Origin: Effusibacillus pohliae DSM 22757
Lineage (GTDB): Bacteria; Bacillota; Bacilli; Tumebacillales; Effusibacillaceae
Length of the DNA stretch: 64,000 bases
NCBI RefSeq assembly: GCF_000376225.1
Contig: NZ_AQXL01000124.1
Span: 1-64,000 of the forward strand
Direction: 5' to 3'
Position 1 is the stretch's first letter. Each line of letters opens with the position of its first letter. The notes beneath the pieces were generated by a model that saw nothing but the letters and a program-made list of their open reading frames with translations, did no database searches and had not been told where the DNA came from. The position numbers were made by a program, and so were the translations under genes. Of the stretch, positions 54,115 to 63,266 are shown piece after piece.

Positions 54115-54878
54115 TGAACGCGGCAGCAGAGAAAATTCGCGTCGAAAAATTGAACCTGTTCTACGGGCAAAACCAGGCCCTGTTTGACATCGATTTCACT
54201 GTCAAAAGCAACTCGGTGACCGCATTGATCGGGCCGTCCGGCTGTGGCAAATCCACTTTTTTGCGGACGCTGAACCGGATGAACGACCTGATCGACGGCG
54301 TGAAAATCAGCGGCCGCGTGTTTGTCGACGGCGAGAATGTGTACGCCCCGGAGACAGATATCGTCTCGCTTCGCAAGCGGGTCGGCATGGTGTTTCAGCG
54401 GCCGAACCCGTTTCCGATGAGCATCTATGACAACATCGCGTACGGGCCGCGGATTCACGGAATTAAGAAAAAATCGCTGCTCGACGAGATCGTCGAACAA
54501 AGCCTGATGCAAGCGGCACTCTGGGACGAAGTGAAAGACCGGCTGCACAAGTCGGCGCTCGGCTTGTCTGGCGGACAGCAGCAGCGGCTGTGCATCGCCC
54601 GGCTGCTGGCTGTTGAGCCGGAAGTGCTGCTGATGGATGAACCGACGTCCGCGCTCGACCCGATCTCGACACTGAAAGTGGAAGAGCTGACGCAGACACT
54701 GAAAGAACATTATACGATCATCATCGTCACCCACAATATGCAACAGGCGGCGCGAATTTCCGATGTGACGGCGTTTTTCCTGAACGGATACCTGATTGAA
54801 GCAGGTGAGACGGATCAAATTTTCACAGCGCCGGCCGATCAGCGCACGGAGGACTACATCACCGGCCGCTTCGGGTGA
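54114..54878 (+). CDS. pstB: Phosphate ABC transporter ATPase PstB
   Basis: A 254-residue ATPase. Walker [10 protein letters not shown], the PstB-specific [11 protein letters not shown], signature [16 protein letters not shown], Walker [16 protein letters not shown]. One-base overlap with pstA. Confidence 0.97.
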   Translation: MNAAAEKIRVEKLNLFYGQNQALFDIDFTVKSNSVTALIGPSGCGKSTFLRTLNRMNDLIDGVKISGRVFVDGENVYAPETDIVSLRKRVGMVFQRPNPFPMSIYDNIAYGPRIHGIKKKSLLDEIVEQSLMQAALWDEVKDRLHKSALGLSGGQQQRLCIARLLAVEPEVLLMDEPTSALDPISTLKVEELTQTLKEHYTIIIVTHNMQQAARISDVTAFFLNGYLIEAGETDQIFTAPADQRTEDYITGRFG

Positions 54879-54916
54879 CCGATCAACCGATTGCAAACAA
54901 GGAGTGAACCGCTCTG

Positions 54917-55576
54917 ATGGATACACGTTCGAATTTTCACCAATCGCTGGATGAATTGCAGGCCGATCTGTTGAAGATGGGCACGCTGGTAGAAGAAGCG
55001 ATCTACCAGGCGGTCAAATCGCTGGCAAAAATGGATGTGAAGCTGGCCCAGTCGACGATCGACCAGGACGACCGGATCGACCGCATGATGCTGTTGGTCG
55101 AGGAGCGCTGCCTGCGGCTGATCGCCCTGCAGCAGCCGATGGCAAGCGACCTGCGGACGATCGGCATGGCGATGAAAATCGTCACCGACCTGGAACGGAT
55201 CGCGGACCACGCCGTCGATATCGCGAAAACCACCATCCGCCTGTCGGGCGAACAACTGGTCAAGCCGCTGGTCGACATCCCGCGCATGGCCGATATGGCG
55301 AAGGAGATGCTGCGCGATGCGCTCAATTCGTTTATCGGGCGGGATGTGGCGCTGGCGGAAGGGTTGGCCGCCAAAGATGATCAGGTAGACCAGCTGTATG
55401 CGGCGATTTTTCAGGAGATTCTCGGCCTGATGGGCAGCGACCTGGCGACCAACCGGCAGCTGACCCACCTGTTGATGGTCGCCCGCTATCTGGAACGGGT
55501 GGCCGACCATGCAACCAATATCGGAGAATGGGTCATTTATATGCTGACGGGCCGACGGCAGGACCTGAATCTGTAG
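54917..55576 (+). CDS. phoU: Phosphate signalling protein PhoU
   Basis: A 219-residue all-helical protein with two three-helix repeats (SLAKMDVKLAQ, DLERIADHAVDIAKTTIRL and YLERVADHATNIGEWVIYM, the E/DxxxD metal motifs). It links Pst activity to PhoR signalling. Downstream of pstB by 38 bases. Confidence 0.96.
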   Translation: MDTRSNFHQSLDELQADLLKMGTLVEEAIYQAVKSLAKMDVKLAQSTIDQDDRIDRMMLLVEERCLRLIALQQPMASDLRTIGMAMKIVTDLERIADHAVDIAKTTIRLSGEQLVKPLVDIPRMADMAKEMLRDALNSFIGRDVALAEGLAAKDDQVDQLYAAIFQEILGLMGSDLATNRQLTHLLMVARYLERVADHATNIGEWVIYMLTGRRQDLNL

Positions 55577-55613
55577 CGGTTCACTTGCACCCCCGTGGGT
55601 AGGAATCGAAATC

Positions 55614-55658
55614 TTAACAAAAACTTTACAAAAAGCGTCTTGCGAAATCCATTATAAT
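55614..55658 (+). promoter_or_regulatory. Shorter PhoP-box-like promoter of the PhoU-like/pit pair
   Basis: TTAACA (55614-55619) and TTTACA (55625-55630) with a 5-base spacer, then poorer hexamers. TATAAT (55653-55658) is a good -10, but the distance from the box (22 bases) differs from the other two. Weaker evidence of PhoP control. Confidence 0.55.
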
Positions 55659-55705
55659 AACAATGGTTCGACATCATTTCACGATTCCCACGGGGGGTAC
55701 TATTT

Positions 55706-56317
55706 GTGTTCAAAAAGCAAAACCAGTTTTTTGACATGTTGGTGCAAGTGACGGAGAACATCTCGGCTGCCGCGGCCGCTTTTCAAAAAGGGCTGGAATC
55801 CTACCATTCCGGCGAGCAGTTGTACGCAGTGATCAAACCGTTTGAAGACAACGGCGATGAGTTGACCCACCAGATCATCCGGGCGTTGAACGCCGCCTAC
55901 ATGACACCGATCGACCGGGAAGACATTCTGGCGCTCGCCACAACGCTGGATGATATTCTGGATGGTCTGGAAGCTGCTTCCAACCGGTTCGATATGTTTC
56001 ACATCGAGGCGGTCGACAGCTTCATGCTCGATTTTGCGGCCAATATCGTGGAATGTTCCGTGCAGTTGGAGCAGGCCATGAAAGCGTTGAATAAAAAGAA
56101 AATGCTGGAGATCCGCCAATACACGGTGCGGTTGAACGAGTTGGAAAACGTCGGGGACAAGCTGATGCGGGACTCCGTCAAATCGCTGTTCGCCCGCACG
56201 ACAGACCCCGTGGAAATTATCCGGCTCAAAGAAGTGTACGAGATGCTTGAAGGAGTGTCCGACAGTTGCGAGGACGTGGCGGACATCCTGGAATCGATCG
56301 TCATGACAAACGCGTAA
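55706..56317 (+). CDS. DUF47/PhoU-like Pit accessory protein
   Basis: A 203-residue all-helical protein. The GTG at 55706 has a ggggggta-type site. Repeated D/E-rich helices (EDNGDELTHQIIRAL, TTLDDILDGLEAAS, SCEDVADILESIV) are typical of the YkaA family that pairs with Pit transporters. It may gate or signal low-affinity phosphate uptake. Directly precedes pit by 13 bases. Confidence 0.93.
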   Translation: MFKKQNQFFDMLVQVTENISAAAAAFQKGLESYHSGEQLYAVIKPFEDNGDELTHQIIRALNAAYMTPIDREDILALATTLDDILDGLEAASNRFDMFHIEAVDSFMLDFAANIVECSVQLEQAMKALNKKKMLEIRQYTVRLNELENVGDKLMRDSVKSLFARTTDPVEIIRLKEVYEMLEGVSDSCEDVADILESIVMTNA

Positions 56318-56330
56318 GGAGGATTTTGTC

Positions 56331-57317
56331 ATGACGCTGATCATCCTGATTGTGATACTGGCACTTGTATTTGATTTTATCAACGGGTTTCACGATACGG
56401 CCAACGCGATCGCCACATCCGTCTCGACAAAGGCTTTGCCACCCCGCATTGCGGTAATTTACGCGGCCGTGTTGAACTTTGTCGGAGCGCTTTTCTTCAC
56501 CGGCGTGGCGAAATCGATCGGCGGCAAAATCGCCGATCCGTCGAAAATCGCAAACGGCGTGGAAATCGTGATCGCTACCCTGATCGCGGCGATCGCCTGG
56601 AACCTGATTACCTGGTACTATGGGATTCCTTCTTCTTCCTCGCACGCGCTGATCGGCTCCCTGACCGGAGCGGTGCTTGCGGGGGCCGGTTTGCACGGCG
56701 TGAACTGGGGAGGATTTTCGTCGATTTTGCAAGCTCTCGTGTTGTCGCCGATCCTGGCTTTTGCAGTCGGCTTTGTCATCATGAACGTTTTAAAGTTGAT
56801 CGTGCAAAATCTGTCCCCGCACCGGATTAACAAATGGTTTCGGGTGCTACAGATTTTTGCCGCAGGCATGCAGTCGTTCTCGCATGGCGGCAACGACGCC
56901 CAGAAAGCGATGGGGATCATCGTGTTTGCCCTGGTCGCGGGCGGATTCCAGTCGACGCTGGATGTTCCGCTTTGGGTAAAAATCTTGGCGGCGCTGGCGA
57001 TGGGACTCGGCACATCGGTCGGCGGCTGGCGGATTATCAAGACGGTCGGCTCGAAGATTATCCGTATGGAGCCGGTCAACGGATTTGCGGCTGACCTGAC
57101 ATCGTCCATCGTGATTCAAGGCGCGACCGCTTTGACGCTGCCGGTTTCGACCACGCACGTCGTATCCTCGGCGGTGATGGGTACGGGTGCGGCGAAACAA
57201 TTCCGCGCGGTGAAATGGGAAGTGGCCGGGCGCATCGTTCTCACCTGGCTGATCACGATTCCGATTTGCGCCGTGCTGGCGGGCGTTTGTTACAAATTGA
57301 TCGACATTTTCATGTAA
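56331..57317 (+). CDS. pit: Low-affinity inorganic phosphate transporter (Pit)
   Basis: A 328-residue Na+/H+-phosphate symporter with about ten helices. Signature at the N-terminus: DFINGFHDTANAIATSVSTKAL, split here as FINGFHDTANAIA and TSVSTKALPP; second repeat: SHGGNDAQKAMGII and the C-terminal STTHVVSSAVMGTG. Works with the accessory protein upstream. Its PhoP-box-like promoter is unusual, because low-affinity uptake is often constitutive. Confidence 0.95.
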   Translation: MTLIILIVILALVFDFINGFHDTANAIATSVSTKALPPRIAVIYAAVLNFVGALFFTGVAKSIGGKIADPSKIANGVEIVIATLIAAIAWNLITWYYGIPSSSSHALIGSLTGAVLAGAGLHGVNWGGFSSILQALVLSPILAFAVGFVIMNVLKLIVQNLSPHRINKWFRVLQIFAAGMQSFSHGGNDAQKAMGIIVFALVAGGFQSTLDVPLWVKILAALAMGLGTSVGGWRIIKTVGSKIIRMEPVNGFAADLTSSIVIQGATALTLPVSTTHVVSSAVMGTGAAKQFRAVKWEVAGRIVLTWLITIPICAVLAGVCYKLIDIFM

Positions 57318-57350
57318 GGGCGAAAACCTCTCATTCTGGAGGTGGAGCGG

Positions 57351-58046
57351 ATGCCCCAGCGCGTCCTGGTGGTGGATGACGAACAATCGATCCAAAAATT
57401 GGTTGAGTACAATCTGCGGCAGGCAGGCTACGAGGTGTCGACGGCTGACAATGGCATGCAAGCCCTCGAACTGATCCGCGCCGACCGGCCGGATTTGGTG
57501 ATTCTCGACCTGATGCTGCCGGGCCTCGGCGGAATGGAAGTATGCCAGCAGCTGCGCAAAGACGGAATTTCCATCCCGATCATCATGCTGACTGCAAGGG
57601 ATGACGAAGTTGACCGGATTCTCGGGCTGGAGATGGGGGCGGACGATTATGTGACCAAACCGTTTTCGCCGCGGGAACTGGTGGCCCGGGTGAAAGCGGT
57701 GCTGCGCCGCTCCGCCGACGAGCCGGGCGGAGGCGACGGGATCATCCACTGCGGCGAGATCACGATCGATGCGAACAAGTATGAGGTAAGGCTGCGCGGC
57801 GAGCGCATCGATCTGACGCCCCGCGAATTTGAACTGCTGCATTATTTGGCGAAAAATATGGACCGTGTGCTGAGCCGCGATCATTTGCTGGATAAAGTGT
57901 GGGGATACGAATTTGTCGGCGATACCCGCATTGTGGACGTGCATATCTCGCACCTGCGGGAAAAGCTCGAGAAAGAACCGAAAAACCCGGAATACATCAA
58001 GACGGTGCGCGGCGTCGGGTATAAGCTGGTAGCGGGAGAGGCGTGA
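57351..58046 (+). CDS. phoP: Response regulator PhoP
   Basis: A 231-residue OmpR-type regulator. The ATG at 57351 has ggagg 8 nt upstream; the GTG at 57342 overlaps this site and is rejected. Receiver: LVVDDEQS and phosphoacceptor Asp in LVILDLMLPGLGGM. Winged helix: VGDTRIVDVHISHLREKLEK, KTVRGVGYKLV. Adjacent to the Pst/Pit genes and PhoR, so assigned PhoP, the receiver of PhoR; the PhoP boxes in this window are its likely targets. Confidence 0.95.
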   Translation: MPQRVLVVDDEQSIQKLVEYNLRQAGYEVSTADNGMQALELIRADRPDLVILDLMLPGLGGMEVCQQLRKDGISIPIIMLTARDDEVDRILGLEMGADDYVTKPFSPRELVARVKAVLRRSADEPGGGDGIIHCGEITIDANKYEVRLRGERIDLTPREFELLHYLAKNMDRVLSRDHLLDKVWGYEFVGDTRIVDVHISHLREKLEKEPKNPEYIKTVRGVGYKLVAGEA

Positions 58047-58047
58047 C

Positions 58048-59835
58048 GTGAAAGGAATTCGCGGACGGATCACCTGGACCAATCTGATCTTGATCGTTGT
58101 CACCCTGCTGATTTCCGGTGTGTTCACGCTGCGCTTCATTGAGACCGTCTATATGGAAAATTTGCGCAAAGCGTTGGTGGACGAAGCCAGACTGACGGCA
58201 AGCTGGGTGTCACCTTACATGGTGGCACCTGACGCGTATTTGCGGCAGATCGGCGAAGTGGCCGGGAGAGCGAACGTTGTCACCGGCAAACGCATCACGT
58301 TGTACGAGCCCGGTGGCCGTCCGGTTTACGATACTGCGCTGCAACCGGCCGGGACGGAAAGGGGCACCCCGGAAGTCGAGCAAGCGTTGCGCGGCCAGGA
58401 GGGAAGCGATGTCCGGCTCGACCCTGGGAAAGGGACGAATGTCCTGTTTGTGGCGATCCCGATCACTGCCGGGCCGAATCTTCTTGGCGCTGTGCGGATC
58501 GGCATCCCTCTGTCCGGTGTCTACCGGGAACTGGGCAGTGCGTTGGGATCGTTTGGCGTTTCGCTGTTGGTAGTGGCGATTTTGTCATCGCTCGTCGGAA
58601 TGTATTTTGCCTCCGGGATCGCACGGCCGATCGAAGAGATTACGCGGGTCACGCGGCGGATTGCCGATGGGGCTTTTGACGAACGGGTGCGCCATTGGAG
58701 CCGGGATGAGCTGGGGGTGCTCGGCGAGTCGGTCAACCTGATGGCCAGCCGCCTGGCGGAGCAGATTGAAGATTTGACGCAGGAGAAAAGCAAGCTGGAA
58801 GCGATTATCGCCAGCATGGAATCGGGTGTGATGGTGGTCGACCGGGCGGGCCGGATCCGGGTGGTCAACCGGGCGACGGAAAATCTGCTGCGCCACCCCG
58901 GCCGCCAACTGCTCGGTCAATGGCACTGGGAAGTCGGCCGCTCTTACGGCCTGTCGTCGATGATCGATGAGGTACTGCTAACTGGCGAGCCGCGCCGCAA
59001 GGAAATCGTCCTGATGGCGCCGGCCGAAACCAATGTGGAGGTGTACGCCGCCCCAATCAAAGGGAAAAATGAGTCGATCACCGGCGCGGTGGTGGTGCTG
59101 CACGATGTGTCAAAATGGCGACGAGTGGAACAGATGCGCACCGAGTTTGTGGCCAACGTCTCGCACGAATTGCGGACGCCGATCACTGCGGTCAAAGGCT
59201 TTGCCGAGACGTTGCTCGACGGGGCGCTCGAGGATCCCGAGCTGCGGCGCCAGTTTATCAAAATCATCTACGAAGAGTCGGACCGGCTGAGCCGGTTGGT
59301 CAACGATCTGCTCGAACTGTCGAAGATTGAGTCGGGGCACGCGGTCTTGCAATTTGAACGATGCGACATCACCGATCTCGTGCGGACGACCGTCGATAAG
59401 CTGGTTCTGCAAGCGAAGCAGCACGGATTGACGCTGCAGGCGCATCTGCCGGAACAGCCGGTGTTTGCGGAAGTGGCGCGGGATCGTGTGTCGCAAGTGC
59501 TGATCAACTTGATCGGCAACGCCATTTCCTACACGCCGGAAGGCGGCCGGATCGACGTGGATCTGGAAGAAGGACGGGAGTGGATTACAGTTCGCGTGAG
59601 AGATACGGGAATCGGTATTCCGAAAGAGGACCTGCCTCGTCTATTTGAGCGATTTTACCGGGTGGACAAAGCGCGCGCCCGCCGTTCCGGCGGCACCGGG
59701 CTGGGGCTTGCGATCGTCAAGCATATCGTCGAGGCGCACGGCGGGACCGTGCATGTGGAGAGTGAGCTTGGCGCAGGCAGCACATTCTCATTCGCGCTGC
59801 CAAAGCGGCAGGGGGATGAGGAGGCAGGTTTGTGA
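58048..59835 (+). CDS. phoR: Phosphate sensor histidine kinase PhoR
   Basis: A 595-residue membrane kinase. GTG start directly after phoP. TM1 near residues 10-30, an extracytoplasmic domain to about 165, TM2 to about 190, HAMP (about 190-245), PAS (about 250-350), HisKA with [16 protein letters not shown] (His about 375), HATPase with [37 protein letters not shown] and [13 protein letters not shown]. It phosphorylates PhoP at low phosphate. A terminator follows. Confidence 0.95.
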   Translation: MKGIRGRITWTNLILIVVTLLISGVFTLRFIETVYMENLRKALVDEARLTASWVSPYMVAPDAYLRQIGEVAGRANVVTGKRITLYEPGGRPVYDTALQPAGTERGTPEVEQALRGQEGSDVRLDPGKGTNVLFVAIPITAGPNLLGAVRIGIPLSGVYRELGSALGSFGVSLLVVAILSSLVGMYFASGIARPIEEITRVTRRIADGAFDERVRHWSRDELGVLGESVNLMASRLAEQIEDLTQEKSKLEAIIASMESGVMVVDRAGRIRVVNRATENLLRHPGRQLLGQWHWEVGRSYGLSSMIDEVLLTGEPRRKEIVLMAPAETNVEVYAAPIKGKNESITGAVVVLHDVSKWRRVEQMRTEFVANVSHELRTPITAVKGFAETLLDGALEDPELRRQFIKIIYEESDRLSRLVNDLLELSKIESGHAVLQFERCDITDLVRTTVDKLVLQAKQHGLTLQAHLPEQPVFAEVARDRVSQVLINLIGNAISYTPEGGRIDVDLEEGREWITVRVRDTGIGIPKEDLPRLFERFYRVDKARARRSGGTGLGLAIVKHIVEAHGGTVHVESELGAGSTFSFALPKRQGDEEAGL

Positions 59836-59856
59836 TTGCCGGCACTTCAATCAAAG

Positions 59857-59891
59857 CCCCGGATCGTTTGAGCAGTCAATCCGGGGTTTTT
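59857..59891 (+). terminator. Intrinsic terminator of the pit-phoPR operon
   Basis: ccccgga (59857-59863) pairs with tccgggg (59880-59886), followed by TTTTT. Confidence 0.85.
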
Positions 59892-60282
59892 ATAGTTCCT
59901 CACAATGTTCTTCGATGATCGATACAATTTGTGAGAAACTGTACACACGATTCACAACATCGACCGTAAAATCTTCTGCTAATCTCGGTTCCATGACAAA
60001 CTCATACCCGTTATAATTTAGAAACTGGAGCAACGCGAGGAACGCGGTTCGCTTGTTGGCATTGTGAAATGGATGGTTCTGGGCCAACGATTCAAACAAT
60101 GCAGTTGCTTTCTCGAAAATTGTTTTATATGCATCTTCACCAAAAATGGATTGTTTTGGCCGATTGATCGCTGAGTCAAGCAGTGCAGGGGATTTCACGC
60201 TTTTTTGTTCGCCGGGGGAAGTGTTTTCGATTACATAGATGTTGATTGCGACAACCTCTTGCCAGGTCAAGTAGACAACCAT
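59890..60282 (-). CDS. Doc/Fic-family toxin (death-on-curing type)
   Basis: A 130-residue protein. The ATG at 60282 overlaps the antitoxin stop (TAATG). The Fic/Doc core is HPFHNANKRTAFLALLQFL (about residues 70-88). In Doc the motif is HxFxDANKR; here the acidic residue is Asn, as in several death-on-curing relatives. Doc phosphorylates EF-Tu; whether this version is active is not known. Second gene of a toxin-antitoxin pair. Confidence 0.88.
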   Translation of the reverse strand: MVVYLTWQEVVAINIYVIENTSPGEQKSVKSPALLDSAINRPKQSIFGEDAYKTIFEKATALFESLAQNHPFHNANKRTAFLALLQFLNYNGYEFVMEPRLAEDFTVDVVNRVYSFSQIVSIIEEHCEEL

Positions 60283-60530
60283 TATCGATTTTTAAGACCT
60301 TCGATGGTTTCGCGATATTTCTTCATGTTTTTGTCGAGGGTCGCAAAAAACTCGGGGTTGAATCCTTCCGGCACTTCCACACGCGGTTTCATCTTGCGGA
60401 TCACAATTTCACCCGCTTCCGGCCGTACTACCACGTCCACTTCATCGCCTAATCCCAACCCGATTTGTTTCAAAGCATCCGTCAAGGACACTCCCAAGCT
60501 GCTGCCGAAACGGGTTACTTTACGATTCAT
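60282..60530 (-). CDS. AbrB/MazE-like antitoxin
   Basis: An 82-residue protein. The ATG at 60530 was chosen because ggag is 8 nt upstream; the frame starts 6 codons earlier. Swapped-hairpin AbrB domain: RKVTRFGSSLGVSLTDALKQ and VDVVVRPEAGEIVIRK. C-terminal tail EGFNPEFFATLDKNMKKYRE likely contacts the toxin. Gene order antitoxin then toxin, with overlap, is standard type II. Confidence 0.88.
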   Translation of the reverse strand: MNRKVTRFGSSLGVSLTDALKQIGLGLGDEVDVVVRPEAGEIVIRKMKPRVEVPEGFNPEFFATLDKNMKKYRETIEGLKNR

Positions 60531-60724
60531 TGTCATTGCTCCATTCATCTGTATTTTTCTTCTATCCTCCCCTATACGGTAATGTTGTTATACGTATTAT
60601 AATCATTATATTATACTGAAAGCAAGGAGGGAAGTGAAAAATTTCTGACGATAGAAAATGGGTGATTGCCCTCCGATTTGCTATAATAGGCTACAAATGG
60701 AATTTGCGAAGGAGGTCCCTTTTG

Positions 60725-61576
60725 ATGGCGAAAATTGCGATCGTCACCGACAGCACTGCCTACCTGCCGGATGATTACATAGAGAAGAACCGAATCACGG
60801 TGGTTCCATTGTCGGTCAATTTTGGAACGGAAACCAGGCGGGAGGGCATCGATATCAAAACGCGTGAATTTTATGACATGCTGCCGCGGTTGAAAGAACT
60901 GCCCACCACCTCGCAGCCTGCCGTCGGGGAGTTCGTGCAGGCGTTCGAGTCGCTCGTCAAGACGTACGATACGGTCATCGGCATGTTCCTCTCTTCCGGT
61001 TTGTCAGGCACGTACAATGCGGCCAAGACTGCCGCCGAGATGGTCGGCGGGGATATCACTGTGATCGACTCGAAGATCACCAGTTATCCGCTGGCACGGA
61101 TGGTGATGGAAGCGGTCGACATGCGGGATGCGGGGAAGAGCAAGGAGGAGATCGTGTCCCGCGTGCAGCAGATCGTCGACAACGTGAAAGGCTATTTTGT
61201 CGTCGATTCGCTCGAACATCTGCACAAGGGCGGCCGCATCTCCGGTGTCTCCGCACTGGTCGGTTCCCTGCTGCAGATCAAGCCGGTTTTGTACGTAACG
61301 GAGGAAGGCAAGCTCGACCTGTTGGACAAAGTTCGCACCAAGCGGAAGGCGCTCGACCGGTTGGTCAGCCTGCTCCGGGAGGACAAGCAGGCCCAGCCGG
61401 ATCTCCCGATCCGGCTGGCGGTTGTCTACACGCAGGATGAACAGGCGGCGAGAGAGTTCCAGGACCGGATTCGCCAGGAATTCCCCGATGTCGAACCGGA
61501 TTTGAGCGAGCTGGGCCCGGTGATCGGGACACACGTCGGCCCGGGCATGCTGGCGATTTGCTATTATTTGGGATGA
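60725..61576 (+). CDS. degV: DegV-family fatty-acid-binding protein
   Basis: A 283-residue protein. The ATG at 60725 has aaggagg 8 nt upstream; a TATAAT lies at 60682-60687. Family motifs: IAIVTDSTAYLPDDYI, TTSQPAVGEF, SSGLSGTYNAA and the C-terminal GTHVGPGMLAICYY. Binds fatty acids for the FakA kinase-type pathway in relatives. In B. subtilis it follows degU; here it lies 21 kb away but keeps its link to comF and flg genes. Confidence 0.93.
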   Translation: MAKIAIVTDSTAYLPDDYIEKNRITVVPLSVNFGTETRREGIDIKTREFYDMLPRLKELPTTSQPAVGEFVQAFESLVKTYDTVIGMFLSSGLSGTYNAAKTAAEMVGGDITVIDSKITSYPLARMVMEAVDMRDAGKSKEEIVSRVQQIVDNVKGYFVVDSLEHLHKGGRISGVSALVGSLLQIKPVLYVTEEGKLDLLDKVRTKRKALDRLVSLLREDKQAQPDLPIRLAVVYTQDEQAAREFQDRIRQEFPDVEPDLSELGPVIGTHVGPGMLAICYYLG

Positions 61577-61583
61577 AGCTTTG

Positions 61584-62423
61584 ATGAGCCTGCGCGATTA
61601 TTGGGAAACGTTTTTGGGACTCCTGTTTCCGCAGGAACGCTCCTGCATCGCCTGCCGGGGTCCGTTGCCCGAAACGGACCTGCCCGGACAGGGATGGGGT
61701 CGGGAACCGGCGAACGGGCGACAACTGTGGCCGAAGGGCGAAGCGGGAGCGAATGGTCGGGATGGATTGCCACTGACGCTCGAGGAAGGTCAATGGCTAC
61801 CGGAAAAGGAACTGTGCGCCCGATGCCAGTCAGTGCTTCTTCCGATTGAACCGCCCCTGTGCCTGCTCTGCGGACGCCACCTGTCGGAACCGGGACGCTG
61901 CCCGGAATGCGAGCGGGAAACATCGTTTGTCCTGTCCCGATCCTTCGGCAAATACGAAGGAGTTCTCCGCGATTTGCTGCACCGCTTCAAATTTTCCCGC
62001 GAAGAGGATCTTGGCATTGTGTTGGGCGCTTGTTTGCAGGCCGCGTGGGATCTGCACATGGCCCATTTTCCGATCGATTGGCTGGTGCCGGTCCCCATCC
62101 ACCCGGAACGCTTGAAGGAACGCGGTTACAACCAGGCGGAGCGGCTTGCCCTGCAGCTCTCCTCCTATTCGAAAATCCCCTGTCTGCCCGCACTGCGACG
62201 AACTCTCTACTTGAAAGGCCAAGCTACAAGAGATCGCCGGGAACGGCTGAAAGCATTGCAAGGAACGTATGTTTGCGATCCGGATTTTTCGGACCGGATT
62301 TGCGGTGCCTGCATCCTGTTGGTGGACGATATCTACACGACCGGTTCGACGGCGGAAGCTTGCGCCCATGCACTGCGGCAGGCAGGCGCGGGGCAGGTGT
62401 ATGTGCTGACGGTTGCGAGATAG
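61584..62423 (+). CDS. comFC: ComF-family protein (phosphoribosyltransferase-like)
   Basis: A 279-residue protein, somewhat longer than the usual 230-240. The ATG at 61584 is preferred to the TTG just before. N-terminal zinc-binding cysteines: CIACRGP, CARCQ, CLLCG, CPEC; the insertion between CIACRGP and CARCQ (about 45 residues, EPANGRQLWPKGEAGANG) is unusual. The PRTase motif is ILLVDDIYTTGSTAEA. Part of late competence in B. subtilis. ComFA is absent here. Confidence 0.92.
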   Translation: MSLRDYWETFLGLLFPQERSCIACRGPLPETDLPGQGWGREPANGRQLWPKGEAGANGRDGLPLTLEEGQWLPEKELCARCQSVLLPIEPPLCLLCGRHLSEPGRCPECERETSFVLSRSFGKYEGVLRDLLHRFKFSREEDLGIVLGACLQAAWDLHMAHFPIDWLVPVPIHPERLKERGYNQAERLALQLSSYSKIPCLPALRRTLYLKGQATRDRRERLKALQGTYVCDPDFSDRICGACILLVDDIYTTGSTAEACAHALRQAGAGQVYVLTVAR

Positions 62424-62710
62424 GGGGGTGTATGGAATCGGGTCTGGTCGAAAAGCAAATTTTTCATTAGGCTATTTTCGAAAATTGTTTCCATTGACAC
62501 ACAACCTAAGGCTATGGCAAATATAGGTTAAGAAACATTGTTTTCTGGAAGCTGCTTTCTGTAGGGGGGCAGCGGACGCCGTGAATGCACGCCGCGCTTG
62601 GCGATGGACTCGTCATGCAACTCACGGGTTGTCGCAAAGCAACAAGCCTTGCGATAACAGCGGATGGGGTTGACTATAATCGGATTGGCCAAAACAGGGG
62701 GTGCCCGGAT
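62424..62710 (+). other. 287-base intergenic region before the YvyF-like gene
   Basis: It holds a small inverted repeat aaccta/taggtt (62501-62530), tcgcaa/ttgcga and a candidate TATAAT at 62675-62680 with a TTGCGA 20 bases upstream. No gene is seen. Confidence 0.35.
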
Positions 62711-63121
62711 ATGGGCCTGATGAACTGCAAAACGTGCGGACGCCTGTTTCAGCGGGTGTCGCGTGATATTTGTCCGCATTGCGTCCGGCAGGAAGAGGAA
62801 GATTTTTTGAAGGTCAGCCGGTTTCTGCGGGAACAGCCGGGCGCCACTCCGCAACAGGTGCACGAGGCGACGGACGTTGCCCTGAAGACGATTTATCAGT
62901 TTATTCGAGAAGGGCGTCTGATTGCGGCGAATTTTCCCAATATGACCTATCCGTGCGAACGTTGCGGATTGCCGATCTCCGTCGGGCGGTTTTGTGCGGC
63001 TTGTGCGGACGAGCTGAAGGCGCAATTGAGCCGGCTGACGCAGCGGGAAACGGCGGCGGCAGGCGAGTCCGGTAAGAAAGGCGACGAATTTTTTACGAAA
63101 AATCGGTTTACCCGCAAGTGA
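62711..63121 (+). CDS. yvyF: YvyF-family flagellar operon protein
   Basis: A 136-residue protein. ATG 62711 has agggggtg about 9 nt upstream. Two Cys zinc-knuckle pairs: NCKTCGRLF...DICPHC and PCERCGLP...FCAACADEL. The middle has a helix-turn-helix-like VHEATDVALKTIYQFIREG. Matches the small YvyF/TIGR03826 family next to flgM. Its role may be regulatory. Confidence 0.9.
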   Translation: MGLMNCKTCGRLFQRVSRDICPHCVRQEEEDFLKVSRFLREQPGATPQQVHEATDVALKTIYQFIREGRLIAANFPNMTYPCERCGLPISVGRFCAACADELKAQLSRLTQRETAAAGESGKKGDEFFTKNRFTRK

Positions 63122-63187
63122 TGAAGCATATCCAAGCGAGAATAAGGAAATTTGAGATAAACAGGTCCAACATGCGGAAATTCAGCT

Positions 63188-63214
63188 TATCATTTTGCCC
63201 TGATCTGCCGATAC
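63188..63214 (+). promoter_or_regulatory. Candidate sigma-D promoter of flgM
   Basis: GCCGATAC (63207-63214) is one base off the sigma-D -10 GCCGATAT. The -35 match 15 bases upstream is poor (tatc instead of TAAA). Confidence 0.45.
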
Positions 63215-63245
63215 AACGGGTAGAGACTCGGATGTATCGGTTTTT
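63208..63245 (+). terminator. Hairpin with T-run overlapping the candidate sigma-D -10
   Basis: ccgatac (63208-63214) pairs with gtatcgg (63234-63240), then TTTTT. Possible terminator of yvyF. Confidence 0.5.
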
Positions 63246-63266
63246 CTGTTATATGAGGTGATTGCG

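Noticed and set aside
60601-60660. Short frame after aaggaggg near 60620
   Set aside because: It gives only four codons before a stop; no evidence of function.
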